A stretch of DNA of 64,000 nucleotides from Adineta ricciae (Eukaryota > Rotifera > Eurotatoria > Adinetida > Adinetidae), in assembly GCA_905250025.1 (NCBI GenBank), contig CAJNOJ010000004.1, forward strand, positions 248,001 to 312,000. The letters are read 5' to 3'. Below are positions 1-12,201 of the stretch, piece by piece. Each line of letters starts with the position of its first letter. The first letter of the stretch is position 1. A program made the position numbers and the translations under genes. The notes under the pieces are model-generated. The model worked only from the letters and a program-made list of their open reading frames with translations. It was not told where the DNA came from and did not search any database.

Positions 1-1
1 T

Positions 2-1380
2 TTCGATAAATATTACATCGCTGTTAACATCGGTGCAATTGCTGCGACATTGTCAGTTCCTTTAGTCCAGACAGATACTGAAAATATGACAGCGTCGAAT
101 AGTTATTTTTTTGGGTACCTCATTGCTATGTTTATGCTTTTAATATCAGCTGGACTGTTTATTTTCGGTCGTCGATATTATCTTCATGTGCCTCCTTATG
201 ATTCAGTGATTATGAAATGTATTCCGGTAGTTCTAAATGCTTTTCAAAACTGGCTGAAACATGAAAATGCTCGCGAGAGAAGTGCAAGTAGTTCTCGCCG
301 AAGAGATTCTGGACAAGGACGGAATTCGATCAGTGAAGATGAAACATTGGCGGCGAATAGTCAGTCGCTGTCATTTCTTGACTATGCCAAAGCTGCTAAT
401 CGTGGTAAATTTACTGATCGGATTGTCAATGATGTTAAGTCACTTCGACGAGCTTTTATTGTTTTTATTCTTCTCATTCCGTACTGGATTATTTATTACC
501 AAGTAGAATTGAGTTCTTTCATGTTTCATTGTTCATCGAGTTTCTTTCTTTAGATTCAAATTACTTTTCCTTTACAAGGTCAGCACATGTCTATTCCAAT
601 CTTACGTCAGACAGATCCTATGCCAATCAGTTGGATGTCACTTGGCGACTCGGTCGCAATTATCGGTAAATAAACTAGATTAACTTTCGAGTTTTTTTCT
701 TGCATAGATCAGTTGTTTCTAGTTGGCCTGATGATTTTCAATCTGTTCGTTTACAAACGTTTGAGTAATCCATCTCGGACATTGTCCATCCGACGAAAGC
801 TTGTTATCGGTATGATCTTAGCTTCACTGAGTATGTGCATCGCTGGTATTGTTGAGATTTTTCGACAAAATCAATGTATATCAGGTAATACATTTTCATT
901 TCGATGTCAAAATTCTTCAGCGTTTCTTCTCTGAAGACAAAGATGATTCGAGTTTAAGTATTTTTGCTCAATTACCTCAGAATATCTGCATGGGTCTTGC
1001 TGAAATATTCGCAACAGTTGCAAGTCTCGAATATGCCTATTTAGCTGCTCCGCGTTCAGCTCAAGCACTTCTCATGAGTTTACAGTTTTGTTCGTTGGGC
1101 ATCTCATCGGTTATTGGTAAAGCCTATCTTTCACTGTATTCAACAACAACCGGTATCTTTGACTTCAGTGTAAGTGAAACGAACTGAACAAGTCAATGTG
1201 ACTGATCTATTCGATTTTTAGTGTCAACATCTGAATCAATGGACATTTACATTATATTTTTTCGTGTTAGCTGCACTGCAAATACCTCTTCTGATAATAA
1301 TTGTTATCTGTGATAGAAAATTTCAAATCTTGAAACTAAATCCTCAACAGATTGACAACGAGCAATTTCAGAGCCGTTAA
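2..1380 (+). CDS. Proton-coupled oligopeptide (POT/SLC15) transporter, 3' part
   Basis: C-terminal part of a multi-pass transporter of the POT/PTR2 family, most like animal SLC15A4 (peptide/histidine transport, often endolysosomal). The 5' end lies outside the window; the frame is open from base 2. Exons read as 2-502, 554-665, 708-884, 937-1169 and 1222-1380 with GT-AG introns of 42-52 nt. Supporting motifs are INIGA near the start, a cytosolic serine/arginine-rich loop, then IVFILLIPYWIIYYQ joined to FPLQGQHMS, and later LPQNICMGLAEIF and YLAAPRSAQALLMSL, both typical of the last POT helices. A poly-A signal AATAAA sits at 1403-1408. Family call is firm; substrate and exact SLC15 subgroup are inferred. 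Confidence 0.8.
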
Positions 1381-1585
1381 TATTTACTTTGTGCTCGAAA
1401 ATAATAAAACATCGTATCATTGACTTCACTACTCTAACTAAACTCAAACTATGACTTCATTCATATTCGTTTTGATTTCAACCAATCTTATTCGTTTCTT
1501 CAGTTAATAGAGGATTGTACTATACACACATTTTCTTTTCCATGGATGAGTTAATACGATTGATAATGAGTATTCTTTTTCGCGA

Positions 1586-4500
1586 ATGGCGAAGAAATAT
1601 GCGTCGTCATCCTCCGACGAAGATTCTTCCATACGCGAACAAACCGTAAGCGCATAAGAATTCAGCATACGATGACATCTCGATCTTTCTTTCTAGTTGA
1701 AAATATGTCCGTTGTATAACCAGAATCCTGCATCATGTCAGTCATCATTGTGCGAATGCTTTCACTTGTGCGGCAAGTATATCCTCGAGAATAAGTGTTC
1801 ACAATTCGAAATCAACGGCAAATGTTCGCATTCGCATTCATTTTTTACTCTTCACAATGCGAAAATTCTCAAACGACAGTACAACTTATCGTTGAATGAT
1901 GAAAATATCGGCAAGAAACTTTCAAATTTGATTGAATATTCTTCAAGGTTAATGCGCAAACCTTCACCACCTGTCAATGCATATAACCTAATCGATTTGA
2001 CACCCGAGCAGGTATCATCGTGCCTCTTTTTCGCTCGAAATGATCGTTGATATTTCTTCGAATTAGACAAAAACTTCGCCGCTCAATACAATACACTCGC
2101 GGTATCCAACACGCACTTCACATGAGAGTGATTCTTCCAGCTCAGCACGCAGCAGCAAAGAAAAGCCAACAGATATTCCAGCGCAAGACAAGTGTAAGAT
2201 GCCCACGCAAAGTATCACTTTTGATACGGAAGACGATGAACTGTCGATATCATCTTCACATAAACGTATACAATCGAAAAAATCGAGTTCGACCAAAATG
2301 AAAAATACTGATTCGTCATCATCGGAGACATGTACGTATCAATAGAAAATATTCAAGTATACATTTTCGGTCATTCAGCCCATGGAAAAGACGCAACCAC
2401 AGTAACAACAGATTCTTCAAAGACAAATCATTCCGCACAGTCTGTGCTCAATGCTGTACCTCGATTGAGAGACGAACATAGTTCGTCACCAGACTCCGAC
2501 GGTTCTTCGATGAGCTCAACAAATATGAAGTACATCTTTGATGCATATACGAACGATATTATAGTGAGGAGTCTTATTTCGATAATAAGAGCATGGAACC
2601 ATCAGAGTGCACATATTCTAGCTATTATTTCTTCATGGTCCTGTAAGACAACGTTTGATAAAAGAGAAACATTATCCTATTTCACCGTCTGGCTATTGTC
2701 AAGCATTAACCGAGAGTGAAGGAAGGGTGCTGAAGAAACTGATTCATGATTTTTTACCATACCGTGTGAAAAGTGATCCAGTTCGGTTTGATAACAAGAT
2801 TCTCTCGTTGGTTAGTTCGACCTGCACTGCGGAGAAAGTTTTCGAAGATAGTAATTATCACGAAATTTTCATCAGATAGAGAGAGAGCAAAACAAGCGTT
2901 TATTATAGATTCGAATCAAACCGATTATGCCATTACAACTGATCCATGTACAGTTACTTGTAAGTCAATGCAAAAACGTGTTTCATGATATATTCTTCGA
3001 TTGTAGTTGACGTGGAAGTTATATATCCGCCGAGAAGCGATAGCGAACGTTCAGAATCGGTTTGTATCGATATATTAGAGTTGTCATTGAGCTGCTCTAT
3101 GATCTTTTGCATTCTTAGACATCACCAACCGATCTGACAAGTGTATCCGACAAATCACAATCAGTATGTTTCGTTTTCCTAATTTCGAACTTCTTCAAGC
3201 TCATATATATAGTCCTTATCCGATGCTCAATGTCATATATCCTCTACAAATTCGTCGATTGATCTTGTCTATGGAGATATCTCTCAGATTGAAGTAAGAT
3301 TCGTTTCGATAAGATCTCGTCCGTAAATTCATGATTAAGGTTGATGTGATGATATGTGTAATGACGTCTATCACCTTACTAAAAAGTGTACTCATGAGAG
3401 CTGGCCCAACAGTTAGAGCAGAATATGAAAAGCGATACCGAACGGAGTCGTTTTTCTTTCTCGATGGTGGATCTACTCTAGCAAAGAAGATTTTGTTTGT
3501 TCCGTGGAAATCAGATGTTCAACTTTCAGATATTAGTCAAATTCAACAAGTAAATTATGCGAATTTTCTATTACACATACAGTTCATCTTTTGACTTTCT
3601 CAGTCTCTAGCTGAATTAGTGCAAAAGTGTATCAGAACGGCACATCAGCAGCAAGCAAAGTCAATAGCCTTTCCATCGGTGTGTATCTTTGTTTGAAAAA
3701 CCATGTTTTCCGAACGATCTCTTCTGTTCAAAAGATTGGAACTGGACTCCTTGGCGTGAATATTCAATATGTCTGCGAAGCAATGATCGATTCAGCCAAT
3801 GAAACTTTACAACATCTAACAATGAATGTCCTATTTGTAATCTATCCATCAAAAGTCGATAAAAAATCCGATTCAGCATATCAAGTAACTAGAATTGTCC
3901 TCACCATTTCAATCGAACAGGAAACATATTCCTTTCACAGTCATTCCAAACATATTTGAATGCTCTAACTCAACAAAATGAAACGCAAGCAACTTATACG
4001 GCATGTCAAAATCCCACTTCTCCAGCCAAGCCAATTCCGATCGATCGACATCAATATATTTGTCACACTTGGACATGTAAGTTCAACTCTCTATCCGCAT
4101 CGATAATATCCAACATATCTCTAGGTACGAATTTAGTAATCATATCGAATATGGATGATGTACATACATACGACGAACATCTGCTAAGGTCTTTGGAAAA
4201 ATTGATAGTCACAAAGGAATATGACTTCTCTTTAATTCATAAACCTTTTCTGAAGTCAGACATTTTGATTGATACATGTTTCGATCATAACGTACTACCG
4301 ACCATTGACTATTCGAAAGGAAAACTAATCCTTCAGGGGGATAGTGAATCGTGCTCGCAATGTTTCAGTAATCTTCGTGGACAACAACCTGTTTATAAGT
4401 ACTATCTCCTATCGAAGAACAAATCGAAAAACGAAGAGATCCCATTGAATACTTACGTCACATTGAAGATTGATGAAGCCAAGGGTAATGGTGAATCGAT

Positions 4501-5239
4501 GATTTCGATTCGAGACGATTTGCATACGATTTATGAAATTGACCTCGATAATTTGCAAGTTCTAATCAATCGAAGTAGTCAAACGCAAAGCCTCATACGA
4601 AAACAAATCGATGGTAAGTTGAGTTATGCAGATAACTTGGCTAAACAATCATCGAGCTTTAGACAATCATAAAATTCTTCCTCCAAGTATATGGCCTTCG
4701 CTGAATTTAATGATCCAAACAGTTAACTTATCCCCGGAATCGTTTCCCTCGTTGCCATGCGTTCGTACGTTTGAGTACACAATGGCTCAATCTAAATTAT
4801 CTATCGAACGAGTAAACTCGTTGATTTTCGTGAATACTTTCCTCCAAAATTTTCTTTTCACAGATCGAAGCGATTCAAAATTGGCCATTGTACGTTCATT
4901 TCGTTCGAAAGAAGAGTAAGACAGATACGACCGTGTTCCACGCCTGTCCACTATCATCCGTCACATCAATCATTCACTATGGTTTTCATTCGGAATCAGG
5001 TTTTGTCAATCTTATTCTTCTCATTGACCAACTTCAATTTCTTCTCTTTAGGATCAATTGAATTTGCTCGGCAAGCGTTGAAAACTCATATACATAATGC
5101 ATATCGCTCAACTAATGGACGATACTATATGTTCGTCGTGATCCTTTCGAAGAATGTCCGCGAGAAAGATTTGATCAGTTTATCAAACGATGATGCTCAT
5201 TTAGCCTTACCAACACATCTGATCACTTATAAACAATAG
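1586..5239 (+). CDS. CCCH zinc finger - macro - WWE - PARP-like protein with degenerate catalytic site
   Basis: Multi-exon gene resembling PARP12/PARP14-type proteins. Exon 1 (1586-1645) starts at ATG; exon 2 (1697-2011) encodes a Cys/His-rich segment (ICPLYNQNPASC, CECFHLCGKY, KCSHSHSF) like the CCCH fingers of PARP12/ZAP. A Ser-rich linker follows; exon borders between about 2380 and 3200 are unresolved. A macro domain lies at about 3210-3870: DLVYGDISQIE, then SIAFPS joined to IGTGLLGVN across a short intron. A WWE-like segment (about 4440-4615, YEIDLDNLQVLINRSSQTQS) precedes a PARP catalytic-like region (about 4680-5239: ERIEAIQNWPLYVHF, TVFHACPLSSV, GSIEFARQA, LPTHLITYK). The His of the H-Y-E triad is present (FHA). 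The Tyr of the usual YFA is Glu (EFA), and no catalytic Glu is evident. It is convergent with the ART-LRR gene. Likely a macro-domain ADP-ribose reader or pseudoenzyme (inference). Confidence 0.7.
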
Positions 5240-5325
5240 ACGAGGCGTGTATTTTTATTGTTAACTTTTATACAAATTTGTTTTTATACTACACAACAAC
5301 TTTCGATGACGATGCAGATCTAAAT

Positions 5326-7086
5326 CTAAACTTCTAAATCAAAATCTCTCTTGAATCTCGTCAGTCGGTGAAGCGTTTGTTTGACAGCATCCGAGAGATT
5401 ACAATCGTATAAATAGATGGTTTTTAAACTCAAGTTATACTTGAATAATAATGCAAATGTATCTAAACTACCATCATCGATTCCTTTATTTGAATTGAGA
5501 AATAGCCATTGAAGAGTAAAGTTATCGTTGATAAGCACACTCGATAGTATTTGAAGACCTGAATTCGTTATTTGATTATTCGACAACCATAACCAGGTTA
5601 GAGTTCGATTTGATTTTAGCATATTTGCTAAGTAACCAATGCCGATGTCAGTGATGCCATTGTCGCCAAGATACAGATGTTGAAGAGTCGATGGTTTCGA
5701 AAGAACTTCTTTATTGTCGTGATCGGCATACGCACGTTTGTCTTCATTCAAAGCATTTGTTAATAATTCCACACCGACATCGCCGAGGTAATTTTGCGAT
5801 AGATATAATTCAGTTAACGTTCGATTGCACCGTACTAGCTCGGCTAAATATTGCGCACCTTCAGAAGTTATTCCATTGGATTCTAATTTCAAGATTTTTA
5901 AATTCGAGCGTATAATTTGTGGAAGTAAAATCTGCATGCCTAGATCTCCTATTGAATTGTTTCGAAGATCCAGGAATTGTAAGATGTTATTGTTATGTAA
6001 ACTTTTGCCTAGAGCCAATGCCCCTTGAGCAGTAATATGATTATTTGCTAAGCGAACACGTCTGTAACGCCTGTTCGCAATGGTTTTTTGAACGACAAAT
6101 TTCATGTCGCGATCGTTGATGTTCTGTTCGCTTAAATTGATCCAATCATCATCGAATGCGTTGATTAATTCTCTCAGTGTAACTTGTCGAAAGGTAACAC
6201 TCGCAGATGAAGGCTTTCGCATTGAGAATAATCGATTGGAACGGGATTTAGGTACACAATATCTAGAGAAAGAACTGTTATATAGGAATCATCAGGTTGG
6301 GGAAACTACTTTTGAAAAAGTGTTTGAGACTTCTTGTGGAATGTTTGCTAAAAGAATTAAATGAATATTCAAGTAGACAAATAGTTGGTGTCTTACAGTT
6401 TTAAGTAAAAATGATGATTGGATTTCTTGGACAGTAATCAGATTGATATCGTCTGCCTGCTGTATTCGCTCGACGACTTCAAATTTTGCTCCGGGTAGGA
6501 TCAAAACCGATGAATCCGACGGAAAATACGTATGTTTGTGAATATTTTTAATCGATCGACAATTGACTGAGAATCTCGTTTTCGCTTCGGTCAAACTCAT
6601 TTGTTCACTCGACACTGAACACAACGCAAAATCCCACCAAACGAATTTCTCGTTCAGTTCGTATTGTTGACCCAGATCGAAATTATTCTCACGGTAGACT
6701 GTCATTTGGCTGGACGGAAGTCGTGTCAGAGCTGTGAGAAATAGTTTTAAATATAACAACCACGGTTGCAGTTTCGCACAATTCTTCGAGCGTATTGTTC
6801 GATTTAAAACCATGTAAAGACATTGATCGTACGGTTGCCATCCCATTGTATACAGCATAATCGATGCTGATTCATTAGGAGTTAGACCATCCGATGGATT
6901 ATCGCATTTAACCTTCGCTAAACGAACGTATGTTCGAATATTTGGTAAGAGTGGAATTAATGGTGTTACAGCTTGTTCGAGTGTAACGATTGGTATTTCG
7001 ACAATGCCGCTGGGTGAGAGAAGATAATCAAAAAAGGTCTGATACGTTTGTGGTTTCGGTTTTCTATTAGATCCACCCATATTCAA
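5326..7086 (-). CDS. ADP-ribosyltransferase-like domain fused to leucine-rich repeats
   Basis: Three exons, 7086-6397, 6347-6310 and 6262-5326, give a continuous 554-aa frame; the 38-nt middle exon is needed to keep phase. Residues about 20-225 match the R-S-E type mono-ADP-ribosyltransferase fold: TLEQAVTPLIPLLPNI, DGLTPNESASIMLYTMGW, LQPWLLYLKLFLTALTRLP, VYRENN, WWDFALCSVS, VLILPGAKFEVV. The arginine of the first motif and a serine of the second are kept. The ExE motif expected just before VLILPG reads SDSS, so classical transferase activity is doubtful. Residues about 255-550 carry at least seven ribonuclease-inhibitor/NLRC3-type LRRs (LxxLxLxxNxIxxxG). No signal peptide or membrane segment, so probably intracellular. 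Head domain plus LRR suggests sensing or scaffolding (inference). Confidence 0.75.
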
Positions 7087-8396
7087 GCTGATCCTAAGAA
7101 AAAAGAGTTAATTATAGAACGGAGGGAGGTCAATAATGACTTTGATTAGACACAATTGAGATAAATGAAATCTATCTGCGACTATATTTTCTCATCTAAT
7201 TTTCCTCAAAATCGTTAATAAAATATGACAGCAATTCAGATACTATCTTTACATGAAAGAGTATGAAAAATATCGAAAAATCGTCTCTTTAATCTTCGGA
7301 GAGAAGGAAAACCCTCTAGCAGAAGTCTACAAACTCTATCTGCATGAATCAAACCCTGTGTTACAACACACACTCTCGCCGTAGTTTACTAAGTTCATGT
7401 GTGAAAAACAACAGCGCAGATCGAAATACAAAGGTATTCTGTTACCTATAGACATTCGTTTTTCTTTCTTTTAAACGTGTATATTCTCTCCGAAATCCTT
7501 TTTGCACATACATGTGAGCATTAGTATCGATTGTAGCCGAGCGAAAAATGGTAATCATTCACTTACGGAGAACACGTGTGTAATTGTATATCAGGGAAAG
7601 TTTTGAAACGCAAAATCAAACGATAATTACGACGTCGAATGTGTTTCTTTCTCTTCAATGAATGTCCATTCGAAAAACAACCTGTCTAGGTGTGAGTGTA
7701 TCGACGAAAGGTAATTAGCAGGAGAGAAATCGTCGGGTGCAATTCAAAAATCAGTTTTTGTCAAACAATTCAATTAAAATTTGTATAATTGAATCGACAA
7801 AATCTATAACACGTGAATGAGAGAGAAAAAAAACAGCAAAGAACTACTCCATACCTGTCTTGCTTATTTGAATATGTGATTTATGTTAATGTCAATGTTG
7901 AATATTTGAGTACTAAGAGAAGGGAAAAGTCTAATCTTTTCCGTAGAACTCTTCTTCTACTTTGATGACGATCGTGAATAATATTTAGTTCAGACAAAAT
8001 CTCAGACAGATGCGTTTTCACTTAATAAACACGCTTAGCTATATTCATTCGCCATTATTGCTGTTATGACCTTCTCAAAGCAAACAAATATACCGAGATT
8101 AGATAGAGTTCGGGGGTGCCTGTATCGTTGAAGACTTGTTTCGTTTCCGCAAAAAATACTTTATTTAAGACTAAAAATAAAACAATTGATGTGAACGTAG
8201 CTGTTGAGAAAGGAAAAATAATACATTGATAGTAAGACACAAAACAGACAGTAAAAGGTTCCAGATTAGGTAAAATGAGCTAGTGAGAAAAGTATGTCTT
8301 ACGTATAAAGTAGAAGGTAGTGGCTGTTTAAATATACTGAAAGAAAATTTTGACTGATCTAATACTAAAAAGTCGAAATTGTTTGACGGATGAAGC
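7087..8396. other. Intergenic, 1.3 kb
   Basis: No supportable gene. It holds the 5' flank of the ART-LRR gene and the 3' flank of the alcohol dehydrogenase, both on the minus strand. A minus-strand AATAAA at 8160-8165 could serve the dehydrogenase transcript. Open frames here are short, low-complexity and without domain signal. Confidence 0.6.
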
Positions 8397-9589
8397 TTAT
8401 TTGGCGGTAAAATCCAGAACAACTCGACCACTGATTCGATAATGGAGCATATCCTCAAAGATTTCGTTGATATCTTCTATTTTGCGTTTTTGAACTTTAC
8501 ATTCAATATTGTGATGTTTGGCGATTTCAAGACACTCTTGCAAATCTTTTCGTGTACCAACAATTGATCCGACTAATTCAATTCCACCTAAAACACAGTC
8601 AACAATTGGTACAGCCATTTTACCATTTGGTAAGGCAACAGCGACAACTCGACCACCACGTCGAACGGATTGAAATGCTTGTTCAAAAGCAGCAACAATG
8701 GGCACAGTGATGACAGCTGCGTGTACACCGCCGATTTTTTCTTGCATCCATTTGCCATGTTGGTCAGGTGGGCCATCGAAAACTTCTTCGGCTCCCATTT
8801 CTTTCGATAATGATACGGCAGTCTAAATCAAAAAGAAACAATGAGTGTTCGTATTCAAAGTAACTAGATCGTTTACCTTATCATTAGGAGCAACTACAGT
8901 AGCGACACGCATGCCCATAGCGACAGCGTATTTAACAGCGACTGATCCTACGAGATAGAAAACAAATAGAATAAAACAGAAGCAAAATCATGAACTTATT
9001 TACCAAGACCGCCAACACCGACGATCGACACCCATTCTCCAGGTCGAACTTGAGAAACTTTCAAAGCTTTATATACAGTAACACCGGCACAGTAGAGAGG
9101 CGCGGACTTGTACGGATCCATTCCTTCAGGTAATTTCACGGCAAAATTAGCATCCATAAGTGCGTATTCAGCAAAACATCCATCAACTGAATATCCCGAG
9201 TTCGTTTGTTGTTTACAAAGTGTTTCGCGGCCGGTCAAACAGTATTCACAGTGAAGACAAGTTGCATGTAACCATGGTACACCGATAATATCACCTTTCT
9301 TTAAATGATTGCCGACCATTGAGCCTAATTCAACAATTTCACCGATACCTTCGTGGCCGGGTATACGTGGTAGTTCGGGTTTAACATCCCAATCTAAATA
9401 CCGAAGGACAATGGGAAATAAATACAGAAGAGAAATATCTGTTTTACCTCCATGAGCAGCATGTAGATCTGTGTGACAAACACCACAAGCGATGTTTTTG
9501 ATTACTACATCATTGGGACCTGGTTTTGGAATTTCCACCTGTTTAATTTCTAGTGGTTTCTTGAATGCGGTAACAACAGCAGCTTTCAT
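8397..9589 (-). CDS. Zinc-dependent alcohol dehydrogenase (AdhP/yeast ADH1 type)
   Basis: Cytosolic MDR-family enzyme expected to interconvert primary alcohols and aldehydes with NAD. Four exons by frame: the first begins MKAAVVTAFKKPLEIKQVEI at 9589; introns follow HAAHGG, GVGGLG and VVAPNDK. Catalytic zinc ligands are visible in GVCHTDLH (Cys) and GHEGIGEI (His-Glu). The structural zinc cluster has four cysteines (CLHCEYCLTGRETLC). The nucleotide fold shows GVGGLGSVAVKYAVAMG. Length is about 345 aa, normal for the tetrameric bacterial/fungal ADH class. That class differs from animal class III ADH, so horizontal origin is plausible, with introns gained later (inference). Stop TAA at 8397-8399. 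Confidence 0.85.
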
Positions 9590-10807
9590 GTTGATCTGAA
9601 ATACGTCAAAACAGCGTTTTTTTTTCTTCGTGTACGAATGCAAATGATTTATCTCGATCGCTAACACTCAATAAGAACCATAACCGATGTGTGTAGACCT
9701 CCAACAAGGGCAGCGATTATCAAGAAAGAAAAAAGAACTTTAAGGACAATTTGGAAAAAGAGAGGAAAAGAAATGTATGAACAAAGAGTTTCGCATCTGA
9801 AATAGTTTTTATCACAACTGAAGTCTAGTCTCAAAGACTGTGTAGTATAAAATACTGAAGTTCTCTTCGATAAAGTTGTTGTTTGTATATGGCCACACCT
9901 ATCGGACACACAATATGAAATGAAAATGCAGTACAGTGTAGCGAGCGAGTCGTATATAAAGAGAACAGAACTAACAGGGCAACTACAAGGGGAATAGAGA
10001 AAAAGAAGCACGCGTCGACTTTAGACAAGAGAAACGCAAAAACTACGAATGAGTACATCGACCTCCAAATGAATGAATTCATGGAAAAAATAGTTGGACT
10101 TTCTGAAGAGAACGACAAGAGTATGAAGGAAAAACAGAACAGAATATAATCATCAAAACAAACCTCTTCGTTTATAAAGAAAAGCAAAACAGGCACCCCC
10201 GTAAAAAATTCAGAACGCAACGGGTTTCAATTGTGTATCTATCCATCTCCCCCTGAATAGTGTCTAATTATTCGAAAACAAACAGGCAACTACATCAGTC
10301 TTATCATTCAATTGCGAATGTTACAAGAAATGTACTTTTTAAAGGCCTGTCGCACCAGGCAAGGTTGAGTGTACTAATATCCAAATGTAGAAACAAATAG
10401 ATGAAGTCGATAGAGGTCACATATAGTGACTTGATTGCCAAGACACACATTCTTTGTAATCTATGTGGCAGTTATTTTTAGCTGGAAGAGAAGAGCGATG
10501 TTTGCTCTATGTTAAAAAGAATTAGTAACAACGCCATAGCCAAAATTCGTTAAGGGGCACAAACAAGCACTTTCAACACTGACGTTCTCTATTTCAACCC
10601 CATTTTATTATTTCGAGTAATAGTATTCGTGCGCACTAAGAGAGCACACCGAGTCGTGAAAAGTAAAAAGTACACTGAATCGATCTAACGTACATGATTG
10701 CAAAATAAATAATAGTATAATAATACTTGATTTATTAGTACAAGGACAACATACATCGATTCACATTATGAACAAAACAGAAAGAAAAAGATTTCTTTCG
10801 TCATATG
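9590..10807. other. Intergenic, 1.2 kb
   Basis: Upstream flank of the dehydrogenase and downstream flank of the first C2 gene. A minus-strand AATAAA at 10731-10736 lies about 70 nt past the C2 stop. Two overlapping minus-strand frames at 9661-10220 translate into hydrophobic, biased sequence with no recognisable domain and were not called. Confidence 0.6.
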
Positions 10808-12201
10808 CTACAATCTTTCGATTATTACTGGAGGCAAAGCCAATTCGTCGATGGTTGTCGAACTATCTTTATAATTCTCGATTGCCGCTTTTAACTGTTC
10901 TTCACTTTCTTTCAGTTTCGGATCTTTGAAATCACATGTGACAATATTCAAGCCAGGAAAATTGAATAAGAATAATTCTTTGAGATTCTTCAACAAATCA
11001 CTGCTTGGCGTATACGTTCCCGACCCATTATCCATGACGATCTCCCAGCTATCATTACTCGTATCATAAGCATTCCAATGATCCCAACCTTTCTTCGGTC
11101 GTACATGAAATTCACCTGCATACCGAACATACTCACTACCATTTGCTAGCAACGCGTGTTTACTTGCAAAATCAGCGAAGAATTGACGACCGGTTTCACT
11201 GAATCTCCACGTATAGTTGTCGATGATATAGGTGTAAATGCATGGTTTGATTTGTTTCGTTGTTTTGTGCGCGAAGACGTACTTCCAGAGATCATCAGCA
11301 CTGTTCAACCTACCATTTTCGCTGTGTTTGACCGTTCGAGCGTACAGTGCTTTGTGTGTGATTTTGAGGGTAGTCTTAGAGACAAGCGAAGCTGGACATT
11401 TGCCAAAGATGAGCTGAGCTGCTTTGTAGTGCTTGTTCCAATGTTGCTTTTGATAAGGTGGAAAGAAAACGGAGATGCGTCGTATGGGTATCTTCCATGT
11501 TGAATAAACACAGTCTGCGTCGAGCATTGTAAGTCGTCCGACGACGAAGGAATCGTGACGAAAATATCGGCAAGGCCCGTCGAAAGTGTAGCGAGGAAGA
11601 TGTTTTGTTTCGTCTGACGACTGGATCGATTGAATGGATAAATGGAATTGGCCGTGTTTATTTCCTGTTAAACTCAAAATATCATGACCAGACGGTGGAG
11701 GATGATAATTCGTTATGTTGAGTATTTCAAATTGACCGATATAGTCGTCGATTGGTTCGTCATCATCTTTATCGAATAGGGTAACAGAAAGTCTGGCAGT
11801 TGCTGGAACATTTCGAACAATCCATTCTTCGTTTTCCCACTTCGGTGATGACGTATTAGGTAAAATCGATGATCTAGAATAATCCCATAAAGACAATAGG
11901 CATGAATTGTACATAACCTCTGTTTGGTGACGAGAGGAAAGGAATACTTACGTATAAGTTATGTGATCATCGATTTTTGCAATAAAATATGGATCACCAC
12001 GCCCGATGGGATCCATTTTAGGTAGATTCTGCAAAGAAAACTCAGAATATTTTCTATGAGTGAACTTAAAAATCCGAATCAAACCTCTGCTGATAAAAAT
12101 TGGATGACAACATCAAATGCATCAGGTGGTGCAGTATTGACCAGTAACGTTATTTCCGGAACAACACTTTTCAAACCATCAGCCAATGAATGTGACGACA
12201 T
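10808..12201 (-). CDS. C2-domain protein, paralogue A
   Basis: About 419 aa in three exons. Exon 1 starts at ATG 12201 (MSSHSLADGLKSVVPEITLL). Exon 2 gives NLPKMDPIGRGDPYFIAK and exon 3 runs from about 11875 to the stop at 10808. Residues about 40-125 form a C2 domain (aspartates in KMDP, GRGDPYF and LFDKDDDEPIDDYIGQFEI) that could bind calcium and membranes. The C-terminal two thirds form a conserved block of unknown function (LPRYTFDGPCRYFRHDSF, IYTYIIDNYTWRFSETGR, YVRYAGEFHVRPKKGW, DNGSGTYTPSSDLLKNL). I recall a similar arrangement in fungal C2 proteins, so foreign origin is possible but not shown here. A head-to-tail copy lies 590 bp away. Confidence 0.75.

Noticed and set aside
8111-10201. 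A 13-nt GC-rich inverted repeat, CGGGGGTGCCTGT at 8111-8123 and its complement at 10189-10201, flanking the alcohol dehydrogenase
   Set aside because: Matches of this length are expected by chance in 64 kb. There is no extension of the arms, no target-site duplication and no transposase.
9661-10220. Two hydrophobic minus-strand frames upstream of the dehydrogenase
   Set aside because: Biased Phe/Leu/Ser composition from T-rich DNA, mutually overlapping, no family resemblance.
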